Numbered from the stretch's first letter, positions 36,724 to 45,502 are shown. The stretch: 64,000 bases of DNA from Halodesulfovibrio sp. (GCF_025210605.1 NZ_JAOARI010000018.1:186001-250000); one strand, 5' to 3'. Translations and numbers: made by a program. The notes: generated from the sequence alone by a model not told the origin.

Positions 36724-37868
36724 TCGACCTACGCAAAACATTCTCCCGCATTCGATCAACTGCAACGCGCATAGCTAACGGCATGCGTCGCGGTGTCCCC
36801 TTTACTGCCTCTTCCGGTACGGAAGAGCATTCGGTATTTCCGGTTCACTACGTATCCTCTCGGCTTGCGCTAGGTCCTGCTCCAAGTACGCAACAACATT
36901 TTGCGGCAATCAAAGAACAAAAAATTTCCTGCATTCTGAACCTGTGTGCAGAATTGAAAGAACTTCCAGCGCTGGAAGAAAAAGCGGGTTTTGAAGTCTA
37001 CTTTCTGCCAATAGAAGATGAGGAAGCGCCGGACTTGCTCCAGCTCGAAAAGGCTCTTGAGTGGATTGACGAACAAATGTTCCTTGGAAAGCATGTGTAC
37101 ATCCATTGCAGACACGGCATTGGTAGAACAGGAACAGTTTTCAATGCATACCTACTTCGTAGAGGCTTAGGGCACAGGCGTGCTGCAAAAATGTTGCACA
37201 AGCTACGGGCAGAGCCAACAAACTTTGCCCAATGGCGTGCTGTTCGCAACTATGGTGCACACAATCCGCCACTTTCAATTAAAGCCCCTACTCTAGAATT
37301 TGGTGAAGAAACCGCAGAATCGCTTGCCCCCTTCCTCAGCGATTATATGCAGTTGCAAAAAACTGCTGACACTATTTTGCTAGAGCATGATATTGATTCC
37401 ATGTGCGGGACATTACATAATGCCTGTTGCCACTCCTGCGTCCCACTAACGCTCATAGAATCCCTTGCACTGGCAACGCATCTCAACACGTCTGTCCCCA
37501 GTGCAGCCCGTGCCGAAATTATAACCCGTGCCGCAGAGGTTGTGCGCCTTGAACAAAACAGCGCTCAAGGACTTTCCGGCACATTCTGCCTGTATAACAC
37601 AGACATCCGATGTCCGCTTCTTAGCCACGGAACATGCCTACTGTACGCATACCGTCCGCTCCGCTGTCGCCTTTTCGGAATTACACCAGAGGTTGGAAAA
37701 ACAATATGGGAAGATGTTCTGCACACACCGCTAGAGCATCTATCATCTCAAGTATATCTGAACGTAACAGGAACCCTGCCAGACCACACCACGCTCATGT
37801 TTACTATACCTGAGGTTCTTTCAGGCAAGTACGTCCAACGTCTATTTTCTTCTATGAAAGAGAAGTAA
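36720..37868 (+). CDS. Dual-specificity phosphatase fused to a YkgJ-like Cys cluster
   Basis: 382 residues starting at a TTG that overlaps the previous stop (TTGA). The first half is a dual-specificity/tyrosine phosphatase: HCRHGIGRTG holds the CX5R loop (Cys130, Arg136), with an acidic loop near 99-104. The second half has a YkgJ-type metal-chelating Cys pattern: Cys229, Cys236-237 and Cys240, then Cys298, Cys306 and Cys316 in CPLLSHGTCLLYAYRPLRCRLFG. YkgJ domains are thought to bind zinc or iron. The fusion suggests metal- or redox-dependent dephosphorylation, perhaps of the coupled phosphotransfer protein; this is inference. Confidence 0.82.
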   Translation: MIDLRKTFSRIRSTATRIANGMRRGVPFTASSGTEEHSVFPVHYVSSRLALGPAPSTQQHFAAIKEQKISCILNLCAELKELPALEEKAGFEVYFLPIEDEEAPDLLQLEKALEWIDEQMFLGKHVYIHCRHGIGRTGTVFNAYLLRRGLGHRRAAKMLHKLRAEPTNFAQWRAVRNYGAHNPPLSIKAPTLEFGEETAESLAPFLSDYMQLQKTADTILLEHDIDSMCGTLHNACCHSCVPLTLIESLALATHLNTSVPSAARAEIITRAAEVVRLEQNSAQGLSGTFCLYNTDIRCPLLSHGTCLLYAYRPLRCRLFGITPEVGKTIWEDVLHTPLEHLSSQVYLNVTGTLPDHTTLMFTIPEVLSGKYVQRLFSSMKEK

Positions 37869-37972
37869 GGTTTGTATTTCGTTGAAACCGTAGTGAATGG
37901 CATTCGATCGGCATGAGGGTTTGGCTTTTTTGTAGTGACCCCGCAATGTGTATGCTTGGCTTCATCAGCAAT

Positions 37973-38056
37973 GTCTCCGACGGGCAGGCGGGCGCTGCCC
38001 CCTGCACCCCCGCGAGAGGGACGCCCTCTCGACTGCGATTATGGGAAAATTTTTTT
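37973..38056 (+). repeat. G+C-rich interspersed repeat, copy 1
   Basis: 84 bp starting GTCTCCGACGGGCAGGCGGG and including GGGTGCAGGGGGC on the other strand. The first 68 bp are identical to copy 3 in inverse orientation. An 8-bp hairpin (38013-38020 with 38024-38031) lies near its end, followed by an A/T tract. It stands out sharply from the A+T-rich surroundings. Confidence 0.9.
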
Positions 38057-38231
38057 GCAATTAGCTACGTGGGATAGTTTATTCAGCAGAGCATCTTACA
38101 GTCCCATCGAGCACCTATTTTTTGTAACATCTTGTATTCATTACTCTAAGATCGTGATAAATTTCATTATCTATTTCGACCTTGCACAAGCTGAGTCTGT
38201 TTTGCTATTTGAATCCATTGTAACAAATACC

Positions 38232-38247
38232 ACGTAATACTTTACGT
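38232..38247 (+). promoter_or_regulatory. Short palindrome upstream of the sulfite reductase gene
   Basis: ACGTAA, four bases, TTACGT, a perfect dyad 28 bp before the ATG. It could be an operator; no regulator can be named. Confidence 0.3.
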
Positions 38248-38274
38248 ACGTACCATCATATATTGGAGTCAAAA

Positions 38275-38913
38275 ATGGCAACATTACCTGCAAGCGCCCT
38301 TCTTCAGCGCGATAAAAAAACCTACCAGATTCGTATTACCCCACCATGTGGCGTTGTAACAGCAGATGAGCTTCGTCAGCTCGCAGAGGTTGCAGACAAA
38401 TACGAAGTTCCTCTTTTAAAAATCACATCCGGTCAGCGTATCGCTCTTATCGGTCTTGAAGAAGAAGAAATGGCAAACGCAGCCGAAGAAGTGCCATTCC
38501 GCATTGGTGGTCACTACATTCAGGCTTGTCCGGGTACAGACTGGTGTAAAATGGGTCAGCGCGATTCAACTGGTTTCGCAACGACCCTGAACGAAAAAAT
38601 CGGCACTCTTGCAACTGCTGCAAAAATCAAAGTCGGCGTTTCCGGTTGTCCTATCAGCTGTGCGGAATGCCACATCCGCGACATTGGTTTCATCGGCACC
38701 AAAAACGGTTGGACTATGGTTATCGGTGGTAACTCTGCTTCCCGTCCACGTATTGCCGATACTCTTGCTGAAAAACTTTCTGACGAAGAAGCGCTTGCGC
38801 TCCTCGACCGTTTCCTCGCCCACTACAACGAAACCGCTAAGAAAAAACAGCGTGTTGCCCGATACGTGGAAGAGCACGGTATCGAAGCTATTCGCGAAGC
38901 TATGGGCGTTTAA
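38275..38913 (+). CDS. Small assimilatory-type sulfite reductase
   Basis: 212 residues, a single-domain nitrite/sulfite reductase. The siroheme-[4Fe-4S] ligands are visible: Cys85 and Cys91 (ACPGTDWCKMG) and Cys125 and Cys129 (GCPISCAEC). The N-terminus shows the ferredoxin-like half (RITPPCGVVTADELRQLAEVA). It matches the low-molecular-mass sulfite reductase known from Desulfovibrio vulgaris, which reduces sulfite to sulfide with six electrons and is distinct from DsrAB. Its physiological role is still debated. The ATG at 38275 has GGAG; a TTG 12 nt earlier is less likely. It is a single gene with a strong terminator. Confidence 0.88.
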   Translation: MATLPASALLQRDKKTYQIRITPPCGVVTADELRQLAEVADKYEVPLLKITSGQRIALIGLEEEEMANAAEEVPFRIGGHYIQACPGTDWCKMGQRDSTGFATTLNEKIGTLATAAKIKVGVSGCPISCAECHIRDIGFIGTKNGWTMVIGGNSASRPRIADTLAEKLSDEEALALLDRFLAHYNETAKKKQRVARYVEEHGIEAIREAMGV

Positions 38914-38933
38914 TTTTACCGTACAGATACAAT

Positions 38934-38970
38934 AAAAAAACGGATGCTTTTTTGAAGCATCCGTTTTTTT
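38934..38970. terminator. Bidirectional terminator between sulfite reductase and iaaA
   Basis: A 16-bp inverted repeat (38934-38949 and 38955-38970) with A7 on the left and T7 on the right, between convergent genes. Confidence 0.93.
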
Positions 38971-38981
38971 ATGAGCTAGTA

Positions 38982-39887
38982 TTAAAAGTCCATATGGACA
39001 GTCGAATATATTGTGCCATCCGGAAGCACATAGGCATGCGCCATATGATCGGTGTTGTGATAAATGCCGTACTCGCCGTTTTTATCCAGTAAAATTATTC
39101 CTGCATGACCGTTTACTCTACGGTACAACATTTCAATTGCTTCCATAGCTGCTGAAGCGGCATCACGATGAGCTAAGTATTCACATGCCTTAGAGCACAT
39201 AAGAGTACGGATAACCCCTTCTCCAAAACCAGTACATGAAGCCCCGCCAAGTTCGCTATCTGCATAGACGCCAGCACCACAAATAGGAGAATCTCCAACA
39301 CGCCCCGGAAGTTTGTACGGAGTACCACCTGTAGAAGTAGAAGCTGCAATATTGCCGTCTTTATCAAGAGCAACAGCACCCACTGTTCCTTGCGGAGTAG
39401 GAGCAAATGCTTCATGGGTCGAATAACCGTCTTTGCTGCGAAGCTTCTCATAAAGCTGTAGTTCACGTTCAACAAAAAGATCACGAGGATCACATTCAGC
39501 TAAACCTTGTTCACGGGCAAAACGTTCCGCGCCTTCCCCGATGAGAAAACAAAATTCCGTCTCTAAAACTTTACGTGCAATATCTACTGGCGTCATGAAA
39601 CGACGCACACCAGCAACAGCACCGAAATTGAGTTCAGTGCCATCCATAATGGATGCATCAAGTTCTATCTGACCATCCGCATTCAACACCGCACCACGTC
39701 CAGCATCAAACGTTTCGTCACATTCCAATACATTCACGGCAGCCTGCACGGCATCAAGAGCACTCGCCCCTTGCAAAAGCAATGGATACGCTGCTTCAAC
39801 TGCCCTGCGGCATCCGTCAAGGTGCGCCTGCTTGCGCGCTTCAGGAATTGTCCATGCGCCACCGTGAACAATAATTTTCGGTTCCAT
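38982..39887 (-). CDS. iaaA: Isoaspartyl peptidase / L-asparaginase (Ntn hydrolase)
   Basis: 301 residues of the plant-type asparaginase family. The proenzyme cuts itself before the catalytic Thr168 in PTPQGTVGAVALD; the N-terminal HGGAWTIP and the small-subunit motifs STSTGGTPYKLPGRVGDSP and GAGVYAD are present. It hydrolyses beta-aspartyl dipeptides and asparagine, removing damaged isoaspartyl residues. It is convergent with the sulfite reductase and has no cotranscribed neighbour. Its upstream region holds repeat copy 2. Confidence 0.92.
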   Translation of the reverse strand: MEPKIIVHGGAWTIPEARKQAHLDGCRRAVEAAYPLLLQGASALDAVQAAVNVLECDETFDAGRGAVLNADGQIELDASIMDGTELNFGAVAGVRRFMTPVDIARKVLETEFCFLIGEGAERFAREQGLAECDPRDLFVERELQLYEKLRSKDGYSTHEAFAPTPQGTVGAVALDKDGNIAASTSTGGTPYKLPGRVGDSPICGAGVYADSELGGASCTGFGEGVIRTLMCSKACEYLAHRDAASAAMEAIEMLYRRVNGHAGIILLDKNGEYGIYHNTDHMAHAYVLPDGTIYSTVHMDF

Positions 39888-39947
39888 TACTTTTACCTGT
39901 TATTTTTGTAGAAGTTATGAGGCTACCTAATGTGAGCACATAGGGAT

Positions 39948-39964
39948 GCCTCCGACGGGCAGGC
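39948..39964 (+). repeat. Partial copy of the G+C-rich repeat
   Basis: 17 bp matching the first part of the repeat (CCTCCGACGGGCAGGC) about 56 bp before copy 2. Confidence 0.7.
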
Positions 39965-40003
39965 ATTGCGCTTGTAACCCGACTTACTTTCGTAAGCTGC
40001 CTG

Positions 40004-40086
40004 AGTCTCCGACGGGCAGGCGGGCGCTGCCCCCTGCACCCCCGCAAGGGGACACGTCCCCTTGACCCCGATTAAGGGAGAATTTT
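40004..40086 (+). repeat. G+C-rich interspersed repeat, copy 2
   Basis: 83 bp. The first 41 bp equal copies 1 and 3. The hairpin that follows (40045-40052 with 40057-40064) differs in sequence but keeps all eight base pairs, three of them through compensatory changes on both sides. An A/T tract ends it. Confidence 0.9.
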
Positions 40087-40290
40087 ACGTTGCACAACTA
40101 CACGTATGTTCTTTTTAACAGCATTGATTCATACGTTTTTTCTAAAAAACATTACGTAAAATGCAGACTACGTTATACCTATCTTCTACTCAGCCGTTTT
40201 AAATTAAACAAGATTTTCTTACGTAAAATATACTATAAAAAATTGTACAAAGCCGAAGCTTTTATATTCCACTCACAACTGTTTCTTTTA

Positions 40291-40358
40291 AATCGCAGTC
40301 GAGAGGGCGTCCCTCTCGCGGGGGTGCAGGGGGCAGCGCCCGCCTGCCCGTCGGAGAC
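40291..40358 (-). repeat. G+C-rich interspersed repeat, copy 3 (inverted)
   Basis: 68 bp, the exact reverse complement of the first 68 bp of copy 1, and inverted relative to copy 2. It lies downstream of the glgB terminator in the direction of glgB transcription. Confidence 0.9.
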
Positions 40359-40374
40359 ACCTAGCTTTTTATAT

Positions 40375-40404
40375 AAAAAAAACGCCGCAGGCGTACCTAC
40401 GGCG
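40375..40404 (-). terminator. Terminator of glgB
   Basis: A hairpin with arms CGCCG/CGGCG plus an inner AGG/CCT pairing (40383-40404) and a poly-A run on the left, giving a U-tract on the minus strand, 18 bp past the glgB stop. Confidence 0.75.
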
Positions 40405-40421
40405 CAGACCGAAAAAACATA

Positions 40422-42344
40422 CTACGAACCCAAATACTTTAGGCAGATTGCACCAAGCGGGGGAAGAGTTAACTCTATGTACCCTTCACCACCAAAGTCA
40501 TCTGGGCACGTTTCTATCTGTCCTATGTTGCCCACGTTGGAGCCGCCGTAATACATGCTGTCGCTATTCAAGACTTCTTCCCACATCCCGCTCTTGGGGC
40601 TGGCGACACGATAGTGATACCGCACTACTGGAGTAAAATTGAATATCCAGAACAGCGGAGTGCCCTCACCACCCGTGCGTAAAAAACTTATGACCGAGGC
40701 TCCGTAATCAGAAAAATCAATCCATTTAAAGCCCTTCCAGCTAAAATCTTCTTTGTGCATAGCTTCTTCGGTCACAAGCATCTTGTTTAGATCACGCACT
40801 AAAGCACGTATGCCGTCATGTGTTGGAAATTGGAGCAAACACCAATCCAGCTCTTTACGTGGACTCCATTCATTCCACTGCCCGAATTCGCTTCCCATGA
40901 AGATCATTTTTTTACCGGGGTGTGCCCACATGTAGGCATACAAAAGACGAAGGTTTGCTTGTTTTTGCCAAACGTCACCACTCATCTTACTTAAAATAGT
41001 ACCTTTACCATGCACTACCTCGTCATGCGAAAGCGGAAGTATAAAATTTTCGCTGAAAGCATAGAGCATGGTAAAGGTGAGGCTGTTATGATTATAGCTT
41101 CGGTAAATTGGGTCAGTTGAAAAATATTCAAGGCTGTCATTCATCCAGCCCATATTCCACTTAAAAGTGAAACCCAATCCACCGGTATACAACGGACGTG
41201 AGACCCCCGGCCATGATGTCGATTCTTCAGCTATCATAGCAACACCGGGGAACTGCTCATGTGCGACACGATTAAGCTCACGCAGAAATTCCACAGCGTC
41301 CAGATTTTCCCGCCCGCCATATTCATTCGGACACCACTGCCCTTCACATCTCGAATAATCGAGATACAGCATGGACGCGACCGCATCTATCCGCAGACCG
41401 TCAATATGAAATTCATGCAACCAATAGAGAGCGTTGGCGAATAAAAAATTACGTACTTCGTGCCGTCCGTAATTGAAAATATATGTTCCCCAGTCGGGAT
41501 GTTCACCCCGTTGCGGGTCAAGATGTTCATACAGTGCGCTGCCGTCAAAGCGTCCAAGGCACCAATCATCCTTAGGGAAATGAGCGGGAACCCAATCGAG
41601 GAACACCCCTATTCCGGCGTTATGCAGTGCATCTACAAACCCTTTAAACTCTTCCGGTGTGCCGAAACGGGATGTTGGGGCAAAGTAGTTGCTGGTTTGA
41701 TATCCCCATGACTCATCAAGCGGATGCTCTGCAACAGGAAGTAGCTCCACATGCGTAAAACCCATATCTGTTACGTAATCGATAAGAAGCTTTGCAATTT
41801 GTCCATATCGAAGAAAGCCATTTCCCTCTGGGTCATGGTCACGGCACCAAGAGCCTAAATGGACTTCATAGATGGAAATCGGCTTATCTAACGGAGGTCC
41901 TTGCTTACGGCGAGCGTCCATCCATGCGCTATCTGTCCATGTAAAGTTATCTAAATCCCATGTGCGCGAAGCTACCCCCGGGCGCAATTCACAACAAAAT
42001 GCTAAAGGATCAGCTTTATACACGTCTCGTCCATCTTTACCGACTACGCTGTATTTATAGAGCTGCCCTTTTTGGACATGCGGAACAAACGCTGCCCACA
42101 CGCCGGATACACCAACAGGGTACAAAGGCAGTTCTCTAAAATGCCATTCGTTAAAATCTCCGGCAACATGCACTGACTGTGCATTTGGTGCCCATACAGC
42201 AAATCTGTACCCCTGTGCGCCATCCACTTCTACGGGATGCGCTCCTAGGAAGCGGTACAAGTCCCAGTGTGTCCCTTTACCAAACAGGTATAAATCAAAT
42301 GGTTCAAAAAACGCCGGAACACTTTTAAGCGTACCCCTCATCAT
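40422..42344 (-). CDS. glgB: 1,4-alpha-glucan branching enzyme GlgB
   Basis: 640 residues, shorter than E. coli GlgB (728), consistent with loss of the first N-terminal module. The carbohydrate-binding domain (FRFAVWAPNAQSV-like) precedes the GH13 barrel: DWVPAHFPKDDW, GLRIDAVASMLYLDYSR with the catalytic Asp, MIAEESTSWP with the acid Glu, and LSHDEVVHGKG with the transition-state Asp. It makes the alpha-1,6 branches of glycogen. The ATG at 42344 or 42341 follows AAGGAG; the frame upstream runs into glgA and is not used. It follows glgA by 16 bp. Confidence 0.94.
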   Translation of the reverse strand: MMRGTLKSVPAFFEPFDLYLFGKGTHWDLYRFLGAHPVEVDGAQGYRFAVWAPNAQSVHVAGDFNEWHFRELPLYPVGVSGVWAAFVPHVQKGQLYKYSVVGKDGRDVYKADPLAFCCELRPGVASRTWDLDNFTWTDSAWMDARRKQGPPLDKPISIYEVHLGSWCRDHDPEGNGFLRYGQIAKLLIDYVTDMGFTHVELLPVAEHPLDESWGYQTSNYFAPTSRFGTPEEFKGFVDALHNAGIGVFLDWVPAHFPKDDWCLGRFDGSALYEHLDPQRGEHPDWGTYIFNYGRHEVRNFLFANALYWLHEFHIDGLRIDAVASMLYLDYSRCEGQWCPNEYGGRENLDAVEFLRELNRVAHEQFPGVAMIAEESTSWPGVSRPLYTGGLGFTFKWNMGWMNDSLEYFSTDPIYRSYNHNSLTFTMLYAFSENFILPLSHDEVVHGKGTILSKMSGDVWQKQANLRLLYAYMWAHPGKKMIFMGSEFGQWNEWSPRKELDWCLLQFPTHDGIRALVRDLNKMLVTEEAMHKEDFSWKGFKWIDFSDYGASVISFLRTGGEGTPLFWIFNFTPVVRYHYRVASPKSGMWEEVLNSDSMYYGGSNVGNIGQIETCPDDFGGEGYIELTLPPLGAICLKYLGS

Positions 42345-42360
42345 GCTCTCCTTCGTGGCT

Positions 42361-43821
42361 CTACAGTTCCGAACGTAATCCCAGTTCATTATACAGTGCT
42401 GCATACTCTTTTGCAGAGCTGTCCCAAGAGAACTCCTTAGCCATCGCCCGCCCTATAATTCTACGGAACTCACGCGGGTTGTGCTCCCACACATCAATGG
42501 CATCTGTAATAGAATCAATAAACGCCCCACTATTAATATTTTCAAAGGTAAAACCTGTGGCATGCGGGTGCGGCCAAGGCACTATAGTATCGTGTAATCC
42601 CCCCACATCGCTGGCAACAGGAATAGTACCAAAACGTAGGGCATATAATTGTGTTAAACCGCATGGCTCGTACGTGGAAGGCATAAGGAAAATGTCTGAA
42701 GCTGCTTGAATTTTATGTGCCAGTTCTTCCGTGTAGTCCACAATAGTGCACAGCTTATCAGGATACGTTTCCATATAATTTAAGAGCACGGCTTCGCGCT
42801 CCAAATTACCTTCACCAAGAATGACAAGACCGACGTCTTTTTTCATTAATTGCGGAATAATTTCTTCGAGCATGTTAACACCCTTCTGCTTCCGCAAACG
42901 CCCGATAAATCCAAGTAAAGGACGCTTTTTCAGTGAGGGAGACAGACCTAGTTCATCTATCAACGCATTTTTGCAAGTACGTTTTCCCCGAACATTATTT
43001 CCACTATATGTTTTAGGAAGATATTTGTTACACTCAGGATTCCATACGCTATAATCTGCACCGTTCAAAATACCGTGTAATCGCTCTTTGCGCCCTTTCA
43101 GAACATTATGGAGATCACAGCCGAATTGGCGCGTTAAAATTTCCTTGGAGTAGTTTGGTGATACTGTGGTTATTTTATCCGCATACGAGATGCCTGCTTT
43201 CATGAAATTGAAATCACCGTAGAATTCAACACCATCCATAGACCAAGCGGATGGCGGCAGACCACAATTTTCAAATAAGCGGGAAGCAAAACGACCTTGG
43301 AATGCCAGATTATGGATGGTGAAAACAGAGCGGGTATCTTCCCAGAATGGGTTACTCATCCTGTTAAAATACAAATATGCAGGAGAAAGAGCAGCCTGCC
43401 AGTCGTGAGCATGAATTATTTTAGGAGCTATCGTAAACCGCTCCATCAATTTTTGAGCAGCTCTATTAAAAAAAATAAAGCGCTCTGCATTATCAAAGAA
43501 ATCACCACGATGATCACAATAATAAAAACGCCTGTCGAAATATTCACTACGGTGAATAAAATACACAGGCATTCCCTTGTAATCAGCTTGATATACATCT
43601 GCTGTTATTGGTTCCCACGGATACCCTACATGGACATCAGACCATGCGAGGCGAATATCATACTCAGCTGTACCTATCCTTCCGTAAAACGGAGTTATCA
43701 CAGCTGTTTTAATTCCTTTATTATGCAACGCCAAAGGTAACGCACCAAGAACGTCCCCAAGCCCCCCCGTTTTGGAAAACGGAAAGATTTCTGATGCGAT
43801 AAATACTACATCTGCCCCCAC
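42361..43821 (-). CDS. glgA: Glycogen synthase GlgA
   Basis: About 486 residues of a GT5 glycosyltransferase. The N-terminal ADP-glucose motif is in [17 protein letters not shown]; the C-terminal domain holds [15 protein letters not shown] and [22 protein letters not shown]. It extends alpha-1,4-glucan from ADP-glucose. The start is a GTG at 43821 with AGGAG 6 nt upstream; the longer frame from 43869 lacks a good site. It forms an operon with glgB, giving chain synthesis and branching; no glgC was seen in the window. Confidence 0.93.
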   Translation of the reverse strand: MGADVVFIASEIFPFSKTGGLGDVLGALPLALHNKGIKTAVITPFYGRIGTAEYDIRLAWSDVHVGYPWEPITADVYQADYKGMPVYFIHRSEYFDRRFYYCDHRGDFFDNAERFIFFNRAAQKLMERFTIAPKIIHAHDWQAALSPAYLYFNRMSNPFWEDTRSVFTIHNLAFQGRFASRLFENCGLPPSAWSMDGVEFYGDFNFMKAGISYADKITTVSPNYSKEILTRQFGCDLHNVLKGRKERLHGILNGADYSVWNPECNKYLPKTYSGNNVRGKRTCKNALIDELGLSPSLKKRPLLGFIGRLRKQKGVNMLEEIIPQLMKKDVGLVILGEGNLEREAVLLNYMETYPDKLCTIVDYTEELAHKIQAASDIFLMPSTYEPCGLTQLYALRFGTIPVASDVGGLHDTIVPWPHPHATGFTFENINSGAFIDSITDAIDVWEHNPREFRRIIGRAMAKEFSWDSSAKEYAALYNELGLRSEL

Positions 43822-43935
43822 ACTGTACTCCTCGGTAGTTTGGGTATTGAAAGGTCGACATTCGCACAAATGCCGACCTCTACCGACGATAGCGTACCTG
43901 TATTTTTCAGGACATGATTTATCGATTTCAGCGTG

Positions 43936-44397
43936 CTACTTATTTAATCGTTTAAGACGGTTTGCAAAATCTGCAACAATAACATCATGGTCAAACACTA
44001 TAGTGGGTAGGGATTCCAAAGGAAAGAAGCGTGCATTTTGTGCATCATCACCAGCCATTAGAGCAGATGCATCATTTGTCACAGCACTATATGCCACACT
44101 CATTGTGTGGTGTCGCGGGTCCCTTTTAGGGTCAGAGTACACACCGATGAGTTCCGTTAGAATTACATCAAGATTCGTTTCTTCTTTTGCCTCACGAATA
44201 GCTGCGGATTCACACGTTTCACCATAGTCAATAAAACCACCGGGTAATGCCCACCCATGCGGCTCATTAGCGCGCTCGATAAGTACTACTCCTTTTGTCG
44301 GATCATAAATAACTATATCAACAGTGGGTGCAGGATTCCGGTACATAGTTACCGGCTGTGAACAATGGGGACACGGTATATCATGCGTTATACTCAT
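43936..44397 (-). CDS. Nudix hydrolase
   Basis: 153 residues. The Nudix box GGFIDYGETCESAAIREAKEETNL fits GX5EX7REUXEEXGU apart from Asn for the last Gly. An N-terminal CPHCSQPV gives a small zinc-ribbon-like CxxC that is not paired here by a second CxxC. Such proteins hydrolyse nucleoside diphosphates linked to another group; with the general sequence PGGFIDYGE an ADP-ribose or 8-oxo-GTP type is possible, but not decidable. The ATG at 44397 has AAAGGAG upstream. It lies 115 bp downstream of the glgA start, on the same strand. Confidence 0.85.
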   Translation of the reverse strand: MSITHDIPCPHCSQPVTMYRNPAPTVDIVIYDPTKGVVLIERANEPHGWALPGGFIDYGETCESAAIREAKEETNLDVILTELIGVYSDPKRDPRHHTMSVAYSAVTNDASALMAGDDAQNARFFPLESLPTIVFDHDVIVADFANRLKRLNK

Positions 44398-44757
44398 GAG
44401 TTTTTCTCCTTTCTTACATGCCATTAATTACTGTATAATTTTGTATGCATAAAAAAGACAGTGCAATAGAAAAAGCACCTCTCTGACCACTTGAGAGGTG
44501 CTTTTTAAAAAAAGAAGGATATGAATATCTTTGCACAAAGGATGCCACTTTTTCCCAGCTATCATTAGAATCGTCGCAGACTACGGCATCCGTGGCATCA
44601 CTGTTTTTAGCAAAAAAAATCACATCCTATATTCTGTCAAAAGATTTGAACCTATTCAAAAAACACCCGATAGCAGTACAAAAAACTTTTTACTCACGGC
44701 ATACCATGCGCCGAATGAGCCTCATGAGCCTTTTGAGTTTGCCATAAGTTTTTTCAC
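44398..44757. other. Intergenic region between tsaC and the Nudix gene
   Basis: About 360 bp. It contains a strong hairpin at 44471-44506. A 76-codon open frame on the plus strand (44531-44761) starts only at a TTG with a distant site and is left uncalled. Confidence 0.4.
44471..44506. terminator. Hairpin terminator upstream of the Nudix gene
   Basis: A 13-bp perfect inverted repeat (44471-44483 and 44493-44505) flanked by A and T runs, so it can act in both directions. It probably ends the minus-strand tsaC transcript. Confidence 0.8.
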
Positions 44758-45396
44758 CTAAACACCAGCAACTCGTGGAACAACGGCAAGTCCTGATGTA
44801 CGTAAGTCTATTTCAGAAACAGCACCATTACGTACTATGCTGACTGCACGCGGCCCTACAATTTCAATCAGTGTAGAAGGCATGCCACCAGCCGGAACAG
44901 GCTCCATATCAACCACACCGGAAACATTCTGTGTAAGCTCAGGGTCAATGCTGGAAACGGCAGTCACAGCAGGGCGTCCACTTAAATTTGCACTTGTGGA
45001 AACCAACGGGACTCCTGCTTCTAAACACAACTGCTGTGCCACAGGATGCGGAGTGACACGCACAGCAACCCTGCCTGTTTCACCAGTAAGTACAGATGGA
45101 ATTCTATCGGAAGCTGTAATTAAAATAGACAAAGACCCCGGCCAGAAGCGATTTGCCAGCGCGGTTACTATATCAGAAGAGATATCTGTCACCAGCGGCA
45201 ACTGCTCCATGCTGCCAATAAGAACAGGCAGCGGCATAACGCCGGAACGCTTTTTTGCTTTATATACTGATTCTACTGCAAGTGGGTCGAGAGCATTACA
45301 CCCTACTGCATAAAAAGTTTCTGTTGGGTAGCAGATAACTTGCCCTTCTTTAAGGGCTGCCACTGCTTCGGAAATGCTAAATGTTGGTACGGTCAT
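44758..45396 (-). CDS. tsaC: L-threonylcarbamoyladenylate synthase (TsaC/Sua5/YrdC family)
   Basis: 212 residues with the YrdC fold: EGQVICYPTETFYAVGCNA, VYKAKKRSGVMPLPVLI, FWPGSLSILITAS, RVAVRVTPHPVA and STSANLSGRPAVT. It makes threonylcarbamoyl-AMP for the t6A modification of tRNA. The length fits TsaC without the extra Sua5 domain. The ATG at 45396 has AGAGGTAG upstream; the frame extends to 45456 but without family similarity. It is divergent from rlmH, 106 bp away. Confidence 0.9.
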   Translation of the reverse strand: MTVPTFSISEAVAALKEGQVICYPTETFYAVGCNALDPLAVESVYKAKKRSGVMPLPVLIGSMEQLPLVTDISSDIVTALANRFWPGSLSILITASDRIPSVLTGETGRVAVRVTPHPVAQQLCLEAGVPLVSTSANLSGRPAVTAVSSIDPELTQNVSGVVDMEPVPAGGMPSTLIEIVGPRAVSIVRNGAVSEIDLRTSGLAVVPRVAGV

Positions 45397-45502
45397 AAAT
45401 CTACCTCTATCCTTTTCATTGAGAAACTGCCCATTACACGATACACAGGCAGCCAATACGGATCCAATAACCCGAATATATCTCCAATGATGGAGTAGCT
45501 AC

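Larger units (their letters stand above)
37869..38274. other. Intergenic region with repeat copy 1, upstream of sulfite reductase
   Basis: 406 bp with no gene. It contains repeat copy 1 (37973-38056), then an A+T-rich stretch with a possible -35 TTGCAC (38182-38187) and -10-like CTATTT (38205-38210), and a short dyad at 38232-38247 just upstream of the sulfite reductase ribosome binding site. Confidence 0.5.
39888..40421. other. Intergenic region with repeat copies 2 and 3
   Basis: 534 bp between iaaA and glgB. It holds a partial repeat fragment (39948-39964), copy 2 (40004-40086, plus), an A+T-rich spacer (40087-40290) with two TTACGTAA motifs, copy 3 (40291-40358, minus) and the glgB terminator. 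No gene is supported. Confidence 0.6.

Noticed and set aside
40090..40551. 153-codon plus-strand frame
   Set aside because: It crosses repeat copy 3, the glgB terminator and the antisense of glgB, with an implausible composition.
44531..44761. 76-codon plus-strand frame
   Set aside because: It starts only at a TTG with a distant site and shows no family likeness; left uncalled, though not excluded.
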